This document shows, in pieces, positions 7,975 to 15,312 of a stretch of 44,329 bases of DNA. Origin of the DNA: Candidatus Rifleibacteriota bacterium. GTDB taxonomy: Bacteria; Riflebacteria; Ozemobacteria; Ozemobacterales; Ozemobacteraceae. The stretch's first letter is position 1, and each line of letters starts with the position of its first letter. The stretch is taken from contig JAKQOH010000211.1 in NCBI GenBank assembly GCA_029565415.1, positions 1-44,329 of the forward strand. The letters run 5' to 3'. The notes under the pieces are model-generated. The model did no database searches. It was not told the origin of the DNA and worked only from the letters and a program-made list of their open reading frames with translations. The position numbers and the translations under genes are program-made.

Positions 7975-9378
7975 TTATTTCACACAATATTTTATCACGA
8001 TCCAGACAAATCCCTTGAGTCCGGCCCTGATCGGCTCGAGGATCGGGCATCCCGGTGAAACGCGCGCAAGCGAGGGGCCGACCCGCCGGTACCAGGAGAT
8101 CGCGATCCGGCCGGGCAGGGAGCGGCGCAGGGTGCCATCCCGGAACCGCCGGAGGGCAACCGTCTCGGGGGCGTCTTCCCCGAACAGCCGGGTGGCCACG
8201 AAGCAGGCCTCGCTCTTTTCCTCTTCCGTGATATCGCCCCCGGCCGGCATGTCCCCCACCGGATAATTCGGATCGATCTCGCGAATCCGCTCCATCGCCT
8301 TGCGCGCCTTGAGCGGGTTGTTCGACATCAGGTGGCACTTGTAGGCGCCGACCAGGGCGCGCAGGTTGTAGGGGTCGGCGGCGATCGCGTCGAGGTAATG
8401 GTCGAGGGCTTCCTTCACCTTCTTCAACTGCGTGGTCGAGCCCGCCAGCTGCTCTTCGGCAAGCGTCAGACACTCCTGGCCCCTGGCGAGATTGTCTTCG
8501 AGCTTCTGCAGCTCGATCTTCTTCTTCAGACGCAGGGCCTCGTTGTCGTTCTCGTTGATCCGCAGAAGGGTCTCGGCGCAGGCCAGCGCGTCGCGCATAC
8601 GGCCGATCCGGTAGAGGGTCTCGCCCTTGAGCAGCATCAGTCCACGATGGACGGGAAGGGTGTCGATGCCGATGTTCGCGATCCGGATCGCCTCTTCGAA
8701 CTTCTCGGCACTCACCAGCGCCTTGGTTTCGACCCAGACGTGCTGGGACCGCATCTTGTTCATCTCCACCCAGTATTCCTGCGCCTTCTGGAGCCGCTCC
8801 TTGAGCTGGAGCATCAGATCGGCGCGACCAAGCTCGGCGTAGCAGACGGAAAGACCGCGCAGACCGTCGATATGCATGGGTTCTACTTCGAGAACTTTTT
8901 TATAAATCTCGAGGCAGGTCTCGATATCCGGAATCAGTTCCGTCTGAACCTTCTTGACGTCGACAAAGGGTTTTTCCCCGTCGAGGCTGACCGGCTCGAG
9001 AAGCTGCTGGGAGCGACTCAGAATCTCCTGCCACTGGGCGCGGGCCTTGTTGAGCTGGCCGTTCAGAAGCTTCGCGCGAAGCTCCCGGTAATCCTGGCGG
9101 TTACCCATGAACACCGGAACCTCGTAATGAAGCCGCTTGAAGATGTTGTAGGCCGAGGCCGTCTCGCCTTTGGCGAGCAGCAGCCTGCCCGAGAGGTAGA
9201 CCGTAGTCGCCGTCTCGCCGGAACGCTTTTTCAGCTCGAGCAGGCGCTCCTCGGCAAGATCGGGCCGGTCGAGAAGGATCGCATCCAGAATCGGCTGGGC
9301 ACCCTCATCGAGAGGAGCATCCCCCTCATCGTTGTCGGGGGCGAGATCTTCCTTCCAGGTTTCACGCTCCTGCGTCAT
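7975..9378 (-). CDS. TPR-repeat protein, function unknown
   Basis: A 467-residue soluble protein with an acidic N-terminus (TWKEDLAPDNDEGDAP) and repeated helix pairs of tetratricopeptide type. Examples are LDGLRGLSVCYAELGRADLM, MLLKGETLYRIGRMRDALAC and LRALVGAYKCHLMSNNPLKA. TPR arrays are protein-binding scaffolds. No catalytic domain, signal peptide or membrane segment is visible. The start ATG follows GGAGAGGGA closely, and a TTGACG-N18-TAGACT promoter lies about 90 nt upstream. The gene stands alone between two convergent and divergent neighbours, so context gives no function. Confidence 0.8.
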   Translation of the reverse strand: MTQERETWKEDLAPDNDEGDAPLDEGAQPILDAILLDRPDLAEERLLELKKRSGETATTVYLSGRLLLAKGETASAYNIFKRLHYEVPVFMGNRQDYRELRAKLLNGQLNKARAQWQEILSRSQQLLEPVSLDGEKPFVDVKKVQTELIPDIETCLEIYKKVLEVEPMHIDGLRGLSVCYAELGRADLMLQLKERLQKAQEYWVEMNKMRSQHVWVETKALVSAEKFEEAIRIANIGIDTLPVHRGLMLLKGETLYRIGRMRDALACAETLLRINENDNEALRLKKKIELQKLEDNLARGQECLTLAEEQLAGSTTQLKKVKEALDHYLDAIAADPYNLRALVGAYKCHLMSNNPLKARKAMERIREIDPNYPVGDMPAGGDITEEEKSEACFVATRLFGEDAPETVALRRFRDGTLRRSLPGRIAISWYRRVGPSLARVSPGCPILEPIRAGLKGFVWIVIKYCVK

Positions 9379-9467
9379 TCCCTCTCCGTCCGTCGTTCAG
9401 TTCGCCCGGGTGAAGCATCATCACACGCCGGGAGGTCACCCGACCCATGCCATCTCGGGACCGTCCG

Positions 9468-9497
9468 AGTCTAGCGGTTCCGATGCACGTACGTCAA
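9468..9497 (-). promoter_or_regulatory. Promoter of the TPR gene
   Basis: On the minus strand TTGACG is followed after 18 nt by TAGACT. The predicted start near 9461 gives a leader of about 83 nt before the ATG at 9378. Confidence 0.5.
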
Positions 9498-9597
9498 CCG
9501 ATACTCCGCCGCAATCCCGTGTCTCGGGACACCCCGACGGCATCCCATCCAGGGAAAGCGGGAACTCCGCCAGCTCACCCCCTCATTGGAGCGGGAT

Positions 9598-9626
9598 TTG
9601 CGGATCCCGCCGTCATCGGATACAAT
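9598..9626 (+). promoter_or_regulatory. Promoter of the small exported protein gene
   Basis: TTGCGG-N17-TACAAT. The predicted transcript begins near 9633 and carries TTGGAGGAAAC as a strong ribosome-binding site before ATG 9654. Confidence 0.6.
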
Positions 9627-9653
9627 GACAGAAATCGATGTTGGAGGAAACGT

Positions 9654-10157
9654 ATGAAATCGACATTCCGGCGGATCTGCAGCGTGGTTCTCGTCCTCTC
9701 TCTGCTGTTCCAGTCCGTTCCGGCGGCATTCGCCCAGCCGGTCAAGGCCGACGGGCCGATGGCCTTCGTCCGTGCCGATCTCCTCGAAGCCCGGCGCATC
9801 CTTTCTTCTGAAGGCGGTGCCAAGGTTTCCCAGGATGCGCTTCCCCCGCTCGACCACGCGAAACAGTTGGTGGGTGAGAACGCGTTCGTCCGCGCGTATC
9901 CCGACCAGGCCCGCGAACTGCGCAAAGGCATCGAGAAGGCCCGCCTCAAGGTGCTCTGGAACGACCGGAGCGAGGCACTTTCGATCGTGAACCGTCTGCT
10001 GGGCCTGGCCGACACCTGCGCCAAGCCGCCCGTCGTCCAGACCCCCTGCGGAAACGGCCCCGGCGCCGCCACCGCTCTCGGCGCAACCCTGATCGCCGGC
10101 CTCGGCGCGGTGCTCGTCGCCCTGATGTTCGGTTTCGGTCAGGTTTCCCACCGCTGA
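9654..10157 (+). CDS. Small exported membrane protein, unknown family
   Basis: A 167-residue protein with an N-terminal signal peptide (KSTFRRICSVVLVLSLLFQS, cleavage likely after AFA). A helical region of about 90 residues follows (MAFVRADLLEARRIL...). It ends with a proline/cysteine-containing linker (CAKPPVVQTPCGNGP) and a hydrophobic Ala/Gly-rich helix (about 139-160). The layout suggests a periplasmic or outer-face helical domain tethered by its C-terminus. I do not recognise the family. The start is fixed by GGAGG 7 nt upstream. It is monocistronic, with its own promoter and terminator. Confidence 0.75.
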   Translation: MKSTFRRICSVVLVLSLLFQSVPAAFAQPVKADGPMAFVRADLLEARRILSSEGGAKVSQDALPPLDHAKQLVGENAFVRAYPDQARELRKGIEKARLKVLWNDRSEALSIVNRLLGLADTCAKPPVVQTPCGNGPGAATALGATLIAGLGAVLVALMFGFGQVSHR

Positions 10158-10180
10158 TCATTCTATAACGTTACGTATTT

Positions 10181-10217
10181 GAAAGCCCTCTCCGGCGACG
10201 GAGGGGGCTTTCGTTTT
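10181..10217 (+). terminator. Rho-independent terminator
   Basis: A 13-bp stem, GAAAGCCCTCTCC with its complement and one T-G wobble, loop GGCGAC, followed by GTTTTG. It lies 23 nt after the stop of the small exported protein gene. Confidence 0.75.
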
Positions 10218-10222
10218 GCCGG

Positions 10223-10251
10223 TTGACCGCCGCCCCGGGGCCGCGTATGCT
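10223..10251 (+). promoter_or_regulatory. Promoter of comM/yifB
   Basis: TTGACC-N17-TATGCT directly downstream of the preceding terminator. It predicts a leader of about 70 nt before ATG 10327. Confidence 0.6.
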
Positions 10252-10326
10252 GGAACGATAGCGCGGAATCTGTCGAAAGACGGCGGAAACCGCTCCGAGA
10301 GTTGGCGGAACAACGGAGAGGATGGC

Positions 10327-11886
10327 ATGTTCACACGCGTGATTTCCGGCGCGATTGCCGGGTATGACCCGATCCTGGTCGAAGTCGAGGCGGATCTGGC
10401 CCCGGGCCTGCCTTCGTTCGCGGTCGTCGGGCTCCCCGACACCTCGGTGAACGAGTCGAAGGAGCGGGTCCGGGCCGCGCTCAAGAATGCCGGGTTCGAC
10501 CTGCCCCCCCGCCGCATCACGATCAACCTCGCCCCCGCCGACATCCGGAAAGAGGGCTCCGGCCTCGACCTGCCGCTTGCCCTTGCCCTGATGGCCTCCG
10601 CTGGCTTCATCGCCCCTGACCGCCTCGAAAAGCTGCTGATCGCCGGAGAGCTTTCGCTCGACGGGCGGCTGCGCCACACCCGCGGCATTCTGCCCCTCGC
10701 ACTCCTCGCCCGCGAACAGGGACTGAGCGGCCTCATCGTTCCCGCCGCCAACGCTCGCGAAGCCCGTGTCGTCCCGGGAATCACCATCCACGCCTTCGAG
10801 TCGCTGGCCGAGATCGCCGCGGCACTCCAGAGCCCTTCTCCGCTGCCGGCCGTCGATCCGACAGCCGATGCCCCGTCGTCCTCCGAGCCCGCCTCGGACC
10901 CTTCGTTCAGCCACATCGATCTTGCCGAGATCAAGGGTCAGGCCGCCGCCCGCCGCGCCCTCGAGATCGCCGCCGCCGGCGGCCACGGGATCTTGTTCTC
11001 CGGCCCCCCCGGTTCGGGCAAGACGATGCTGGCCCGCACCCTTCCCACGATCCTGCCGCCCCTGACCTTCGATGAGGCGCTCGAAGTGACGCGCATCTAC
11101 AGCGTGAAAGGCCTCGTTCCCCCCGGTGGTGGCCTGATCGAGCATCGGCCGTTCCGTGACCCCCATCATACGGTTTCGGATGTTGCGCTGATCGGCGGCG
11201 GACGATCCCCGGGACCCGGCGAGGTGTCGCTCGCCCACCACGGCGTCCTGTTCCTCGACGAGCTGCCCGAGTTCCGAAAGGCCGTTCTCGAGGGGCTGCG
11301 CGAGCCGCTTTCGGAAGGCCGCGTCGCGATCGCGCGTGCCGCCGGAACGGCCAGCTTCCCGGCCCGGTTCATGCTCGTCGGTGCGATGAACCCCTGCCCC
11401 TGCGGCTTCGCCGGCGATTCGCACCGGAGCTGCAAATGCACGGCACGCCAGGTCGTCGCCTACCGGCAGAAATTGTCGGGACCCCTGCTCGATCGCATCG
11501 ACATCCAGATCCACGTGCCGCGGCTCGCCCCGCACGAGCTTGCCCAGGGCGCCCCCAGCGAGGAGTCGGCGAAGGTGCGAGAGCGCGTCGCGGCTGCCCG
11601 GCGGCGTCAGCACGCCCGCCATCCGCGCGGCATCCTGATGCTCAACGCCCATCTTCCCGCCCGCCGGCTCAAGGCCGATGCGGTTCTCGACGAAACCGCC
11701 CAGCATCTGCTGCTCCAGGCCGTTCGACGATTCAGTCTGTCCGCACGCGCCTATGACAAGATCATCCGGGTCGCGCGTACCATTGCCGACCTCGAGGGAG
11801 CCGCCGGCATCACCACCGCACACGTTGCCGAAGCCGTTCAGTACCGCGCGTTCGACCCCGCCGGCGATCCCGCAGGCCCGGATTGA
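10327..11886 (+). CDS. comM: ComM/YifB-family AAA+ Mg-chelatase-like ATPase
   Basis: A 519-residue hexameric helicase-type ATPase. In naturally competent bacteria ComM promotes branch migration during integration of incoming DNA; in many others YifB has no assigned role. The family order is intact: an N-terminal ChlI-like domain (GLPSFAVVGLPDTSVNESKERVRAA, INLAPADIRKEGSGLDLP), Walker A GPPGSGKT (about 226-233), Walker B VLFLDELPEF (about 307-316), the conserved NPCPCG segment (about 355), and a C-terminal lid helical domain ending in the Arg-rich SARAYDKIIRVARTIADLEG. I chose ATG 10327 because GGAGAGG is 6 nt upstream and family proteins begin with MFTRVxSG; the frame opens further upstream at 10216. 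Confidence 0.93.
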   Translation: MFTRVISGAIAGYDPILVEVEADLAPGLPSFAVVGLPDTSVNESKERVRAALKNAGFDLPPRRITINLAPADIRKEGSGLDLPLALALMASAGFIAPDRLEKLLIAGELSLDGRLRHTRGILPLALLAREQGLSGLIVPAANAREARVVPGITIHAFESLAEIAAALQSPSPLPAVDPTADAPSSSEPASDPSFSHIDLAEIKGQAAARRALEIAAAGGHGILFSGPPGSGKTMLARTLPTILPPLTFDEALEVTRIYSVKGLVPPGGGLIEHRPFRDPHHTVSDVALIGGGRSPGPGEVSLAHHGVLFLDELPEFRKAVLEGLREPLSEGRVAIARAAGTASFPARFMLVGAMNPCPCGFAGDSHRSCKCTARQVVAYRQKLSGPLLDRIDIQIHVPRLAPHELAQGAPSEESAKVRERVAAARRRQHARHPRGILMLNAHLPARRLKADAVLDETAQHLLLQAVRRFSLSARAYDKIIRVARTIADLEGAAGITTAHVAEAVQYRAFDPAGDPAGPD

Positions 11887-11911
11887 CACCCGAAATGCGC
11901 ACCGGTAGCAT
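11883..11911 (+). promoter_or_regulatory. Near-consensus promoter overlapping the comM stop codon
   Basis: TTGACA-N17-TAGCAT. The comM stop TGA is part of the -35 hexamer. It predicts a leader of about 30 nt with AGAGGAG before ATG 11948. Confidence 0.7.
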
Positions 11912-11947
11912 GTTCCCAGATCATTTCGCCGAGGCGAGAGGAGTTTC

Positions 11948-13393
11948 ATGAAGCAGACCGAGTTTCTGAAGGGCGTTTCCCTGTTTTCCGGTCTCCCCGA
12001 CGAGGGGTTCAAGGTGCTCGAGCAGCGGGCCGAGGTCATCCAGTTCCCGCGTGATGCCTTCATCTGCAAGGAAGGCCAGAAAGCCGACGCGATGTTCATC
12101 ATCCGCTCCGGTATCGTCCAGATTTTCTGCGATGACGGTCACGGCGGCCGGAAGGTGCTGACCCACCTCAAGCTGGGGGAGTATTTCGGGGAAATGGCCC
12201 TCTTCACCGACGAACCCCGCACGGCAAGCGGCATCGCCCTTGCCGAGACCGAGGTCATCCGCATCAAGAAGGACGACCTCTACGCCCTTCTCGAATCGAC
12301 TCCCAAGTTGTCCATCTCGATCATCCGCACCCTGTGCGAACGTCTCGCCCGCGCCAACCTCGGCGGTTCGGTCTCGAAGAGCGGGTCGGTCTTCACCGTC
12401 ATGGGCCCCGACACCTCCTCGGGCAAGAGCTTGTTCGCCCGCAATCTGGCCCTCGCGATGCAGAAGATTCTCGGCAAGGAAGTCCTGCTGTTCGACCCGA
12501 ACCTGCGCGACGACCGCGTCGCCCGCCAGCTCGGCATCGAACAGCATTCACGCATCATCGACGAACTCGTCGACCGGGAACGGATCGCCGACCTGAAGAA
12601 ATATATCGTGAAGGCCCCTTGCGGCCTGCTCACCCTGCTTCCCCAGGAAAACGGCCTGACCGACCTGCGGCTGAAGGAGTTCCATACCTTCGCTCTGCTG
12701 AAGACGATCCTCGAATCCTTCGAGTTCGTCGTCGTCGATTCGAGCTCGATGTTCACCAAGGTGACGAAAGAGCTTGTCCAGTCGTGCAGCAAGATCGTGT
12801 ATCTCATCTCGAGCAAGAACGTCTCGATCCGCGGCCTCATCGACCACTTCGAGGAGACGCGCCGCTCCTGGAAAGTCGACCCCGAGCGCGTGGTCTACGG
12901 CGTGAACCATCTCTCCGAAGATCCGAAGCAGGAAAGCCTGATCACCGAGGCCGACCGTGCCTTCATCCGGTTCGAGATCCCCTTCGACAAAGCCCTGCAC
13001 GGCCGTCGCGACCCCGACCGCGAGACGCTGCTGCAGCGCGATCCCGCCCATCCGCTGTCGAACATAGCCCAGGCTCAGGCCGACGCCATCCTGTATGACC
13101 AGGTGCTGGCCCTGTCGCTTCCCGCGTTCGAGAAGGAGCCCGCGAAGCGTGATCTGGCGCAGCGCTGGGCCGAGACCGGCATGAAGGAGCTCGAAAAGTC
13201 CCTGTGTCACGTCGAACTGCGGAGCACTGTCGACGCACAGGGCAACGCCTGTCATCTGCTGTCCGGCCGCACGGCCAAATGGCTCCTGAACGAACGGATG
13301 ATCGCAGTGATCGACTTCGCCGGCAAGTTCAAACAGGAGTTCGGCCTCGCCCAGGTCGTCTTCACCCTGAACGGCCAGGGAAGCAACGTCTAA
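11948..13393 (+). CDS. Cyclic-nucleotide-binding domain fused to a CpaE/ParA-like P-loop ATPase
   Basis: A 481-residue fusion. Residues 1-135 form a CRP-type nucleotide-sensing beta barrel (FICKEGQKADAMFIIRSG, LKLGEYFGEMALFTDEPRTAS). No helix-turn-helix follows. Residues about 145-375 are a SIMIBI-class ATPase with P-loop GPDTSSGKS (about 154-162), LLFDPNLRDD and VVVDSSSMF. The Lys that precedes the glycines in ParA/MinD (KGGxGKT) is Asp here. The last 95 residues (from KRDLAQRW) are an extra domain I cannot place. The family role of CpaE-like proteins is to position pilus or secretion assemblies; the sensor suggests control by a cyclic nucleotide. AGAGGAG precedes the ATG. The gene stands alone, with its own promoter and hairpin terminator. 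Confidence 0.82.
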   Translation: MKQTEFLKGVSLFSGLPDEGFKVLEQRAEVIQFPRDAFICKEGQKADAMFIIRSGIVQIFCDDGHGGRKVLTHLKLGEYFGEMALFTDEPRTASGIALAETEVIRIKKDDLYALLESTPKLSISIIRTLCERLARANLGGSVSKSGSVFTVMGPDTSSGKSLFARNLALAMQKILGKEVLLFDPNLRDDRVARQLGIEQHSRIIDELVDRERIADLKKYIVKAPCGLLTLLPQENGLTDLRLKEFHTFALLKTILESFEFVVVDSSSMFTKVTKELVQSCSKIVYLISSKNVSIRGLIDHFEETRRSWKVDPERVVYGVNHLSEDPKQESLITEADRAFIRFEIPFDKALHGRRDPDRETLLQRDPAHPLSNIAQAQADAILYDQVLALSLPAFEKEPAKRDLAQRWAETGMKELEKSLCHVELRSTVDAQGNACHLLSGRTAKWLLNERMIAVIDFAGKFKQEFGLAQVVFTLNGQGSNV

Positions 13394-13413
13394 CAGTTAT
13401 AACGCACCCTCCA

Positions 13414-13444
13414 CCTGCCGCGGCCCTCGACGGGCCGCGGCAGG
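13414..13444. terminator. Bidirectional hairpin between convergent genes
   Basis: A perfect 13-bp stem, CCTGCCGCGGCCC and its complement, loop TCGAC. It separates the CNB-ATPase gene (+) from the M48 protease gene (-), whose stop lies immediately next to the stem. T-runs are weak. Confidence 0.7.
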
Positions 13445-14713
13445 TCATTTCACGGTCACGGACGCGGAAGCCGGGGATTCGTTGCGAAAGCGTTCGCCCA
13501 TGGCAATGCGATCGATGGCCGGGGGGTGGCTGTACAGCCAGAACACCCGCCAGGGGTGCGGCAGAAGATCCGATCGGTTGTCACGGGCCAGGCGTTTCTC
13601 GGCATCGATGAACACGTCGGCCAGCCCGGTCAGTTCGAGCGAGGCCAGATCGGCCTGGCGCTCGAACGCCTGGCTGATCTGCGCCTCGACAGGGGCGGCC
13701 AGCAGCCCCAGCACCATGCTCGCCGCGAAGAAGAAGGGCAGATTCGAAGCCCGCCAGATCTCGCCCAGCCGCATCGCCGGCTCTGCGGCGATCAACGGAT
13801 AGAGCCACCACAAAACCGCCGCCCCGAGCAGCCCGCCCAGGAATCCGAGCGTCAGGCCGATCCGGACATGATCGTGACGCCAGTGGCCTGCCTCGTGCGC
13901 GAAGATGAGCGCAGCTTCGTCGACCGTGTGGCTCTTGATCAGCGTGTCGTACAACACGATCCTCCGCTTCCCGAACAGTCCGGTGAAATATGCATTGGTA
14001 TGTTTCGAATACCGGCTTTCGTCGATCTCGTAAATATCGTCCACCGGAACCTCGGCCTTTGCCGCGATCTCGAGGATCCGGCTCCGGAGTGGCCCCTCGG
14101 CGAGCGGCTTCTGTTCGTAGAACAGCGGAGTGATGAGATACGGCATGAGCAGGGTGAGAACGATCCCGTAGGCCGTCGTTGCGGTCGGCAGCAGCAGCGG
14201 CCACCAGGAGCCGCACCATTTCAACACTCCCAGGGCCACGAGAATGCCGACGGTCTGGAACGACCAGCCGACGAGGCAGCTCTTGGCATACCGCCATGCC
14301 CATTGAGCCGCCGTCATCTCGGAGAATCCCATCCGCTGTTCGCAGACATACCCGAGGTAATAATCGAGCGGCAGCATCGAAAGTCGCGCGACGACCAGCA
14401 CGACGAGCGTGAGCGCCGCTCCCGCAATCCAGAAACCACCGGGCAGGGCCGCTTCCAGCCTTGCTTCGAGCAGTTTCAGCCAGCCGCTCCGCCAGAGCAG
14501 CAGCAGAACCGCCAGCTGCATGTAGCCATACACGAATCGTGCCCCGAATCCGTTCTTCACATAGGCACGGCCCCGCTCGATGTCTTCCGCCGTGAAATGG
14601 CGCAGCACACGTTCCTGGCTGACGGGATCGGCGTTTCCCTGCCAGGCGAGCCCGAGCAGCGTCGCCCGGACCAGACACCAGACGAACACCAGCCCCCAGA
14701 CCCATTTCATCAT
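13445..14713 (-). CDS. M48-family membrane zinc metalloprotease (Ste24-like)
   Basis: A 422-residue integral membrane protease of the Ste24/CAAX-prenyl-protease-1 type, which in bacteria acts in envelope protein quality control. The zinc motif HEAGH is at 273-277, and the third-ligand region AFERQADLASL follows downstream. Before it lie several membrane helices (about 5-22, 62-75, 93-113, 145-166, 170-195), with two more after it. The DESRYSKHTNAYFTG segment ahead of the zinc site is characteristic of Ste24. I start at the ATGATG ending at 14713, because GAGGGAG lies upstream and this gives the usual N-terminal helix; the frame stays open back to 14878 but adds 55 residues unlike the family. 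A TTGTCG-N17-TATGAT promoter fits this start. Confidence 0.92.
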   Translation of the reverse strand: MMKWVWGLVFVWCLVRATLLGLAWQGNADPVSQERVLRHFTAEDIERGRAYVKNGFGARFVYGYMQLAVLLLLWRSGWLKLLEARLEAALPGGFWIAGAALTLVVLVVARLSMLPLDYYLGYVCEQRMGFSEMTAAQWAWRYAKSCLVGWSFQTVGILVALGVLKWCGSWWPLLLPTATTAYGIVLTLLMPYLITPLFYEQKPLAEGPLRSRILEIAAKAEVPVDDIYEIDESRYSKHTNAYFTGLFGKRRIVLYDTLIKSHTVDEAALIFAHEAGHWRHDHVRIGLTLGFLGGLLGAAVLWWLYPLIAAEPAMRLGEIWRASNLPFFFAASMVLGLLAAPVEAQISQAFERQADLASLELTGLADVFIDAEKRLARDNRSDLLPHPWRVFWLYSHPPAIDRIAMGERFRNESPASASVTVK

Positions 14714-14753
14714 GACTTCAACTCCCTCTGCATCGCCATCTTCATCCTGTTTC

Positions 14754-14782
14754 ATCATACCCCGGAACGCGCCTGCCGACAA
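14754..14782 (-). promoter_or_regulatory. Promoter of the M48 protease gene
   Basis: On the minus strand TTGTCG-N17-TATGAT. It predicts a start near 14747 and a leader of about 34 nt before the ATG ending at 14713. It also argues against the longer upstream start. Confidence 0.6.
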
Positions 14783-14828
14783 AACTCCCGAATACACGCA
14801 GGCTGGCCATGTGCCGTCTGCAGATCTG

Positions 14829-14857
14829 TTGACAAGGAGCTGCACGCACGGTAAAAA
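14829..14857 (+). promoter_or_regulatory. Promoter of the small Cys-rich protein gene
   Basis: A consensus TTGACA -35, a 17-nt spacer and TAAAAA. The hexamer ends 9 nt before ATG 14867, so the mRNA would be nearly leaderless. It is divergent from the M48 promoter. Confidence 0.55.
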
Positions 14858-14866
14858 TGCGGCATC

Positions 14867-15088
14867 ATGACGCCGCATCCCGGGAACTCAACGCCGGCAT
14901 CCCCACCCCGCAAGCCGGGAATCGACTGCCATTCCTGTGTGCATTACTTCGTCACCTGGGAACCAGCCGCACCGCACGGCTGCCGCGGTCACGGATTCAA
15001 ATCCCGCCAGCTCCCCGCAATCGTCGTCCAGGCAAGTTCCGGAATGGCGTGCCTGCTGTATACCCCCAAACGGCCGCCCCGCCGATAA
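14867..15088 (+). CDS. Small conserved Cys-rich protein (putative zinc-binding)
   Basis: A 73-residue protein whose core CHSCVHYFVTW...PHGCRGHGFKSRQLP...SSGMACLLY matches, from memory, a small uncharacterised bacterial family with the pattern CxxCxHY-x-TW, GC-x4-FKS and SG-x2-C. The CxxC pair, the later single cysteines and the His fit a structural zinc site. Some database entries label such proteins uracil-DNA glycosylase, which the size does not support. A stop lies in frame 12 nt upstream, so ATG 14867 is the first possible start. It has no Shine-Dalgarno but sits 9 nt after a likely -10. The N-terminal 16 residues are proline-rich and probably disordered. Confidence 0.72.
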   Translation: MTPHPGNSTPASPPRKPGIDCHSCVHYFVTWEPAAPHGCRGHGFKSRQLPAIVVQASSGMACLLYTPKRPPRR

Positions 15089-15162
15089 ACCGGAAAAATC
15101 ACCCGGCCTGTAACCCCATCCATGCATCCGGGGTCGTCCGTTGAGAGGTGATCGGGACGGAT

Positions 15163-15191
15163 TTGCATTTCCCGGTACCGTATGCTAACGT
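15163..15191 (+). promoter_or_regulatory. Probable murC promoter
   Basis: TTGCAT-N17-TAACGT with TGC just before the -10, giving an extended -10. The -10 matches weakly. The predicted start near 15198 leaves a leader of about 115 nt containing a strong AGGAGG at 15209-15214. Confidence 0.4.
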
Positions 15192-15222
15192 ACCGCGTCA
15201 TTCCCTCCAGGAGGATGTTCTT

Positions 15223-15303
15223 TTGTCAGAGTATCCGGGAACCGGTTCCACCGGTTGTGCGTTTGTTTGGTCGGCGGTGTTTTTCCGCTCAGGGATCGCC
15301 TGA
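15223..15303 (+). CDS. Possible 26-residue leader peptide upstream of murC
   Basis: AGGAGG at 15209-15214 is the best ribosome-binding site nearby, yet it is far from either murC start. It is 8 nt from a TTG that opens a 26-codon frame (SEYPGTGSTGCAFVWSAV...) ending at 15303, 9 nt before ATG 15313. MurC has no Shine-Dalgarno of its own at 15313, so translation of this frame could deliver ribosomes to murC. No family is recognisable. The alternative ATG at 15215 touches the AGGAGG and is too close to it. Confidence 0.3.
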   Translation: MSEYPGTGSTGCAFVWSAVFFRSGIA

Positions 15304-15312
15304 CCCCTGCCG

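Noticed and set aside
14714..14878. N-terminal extension of the M48 protease
   Set aside because: The extra 55 residues are unlike the family, and a TTGTCG-N17-TATGAT promoter lies inside that stretch. The ATGATG ending at 14713 has a ribosome-binding site.
14983..15016. tRNA-like 3' end (GGATTCAAATCCCGCCAGCTCCCC)
   Set aside because: It resembles a T-loop with acceptor arm, but there is no matching 5' acceptor, D arm or anticodon arm upstream. The bases encode the conserved GFKSRQLP of the small Cys-rich protein.
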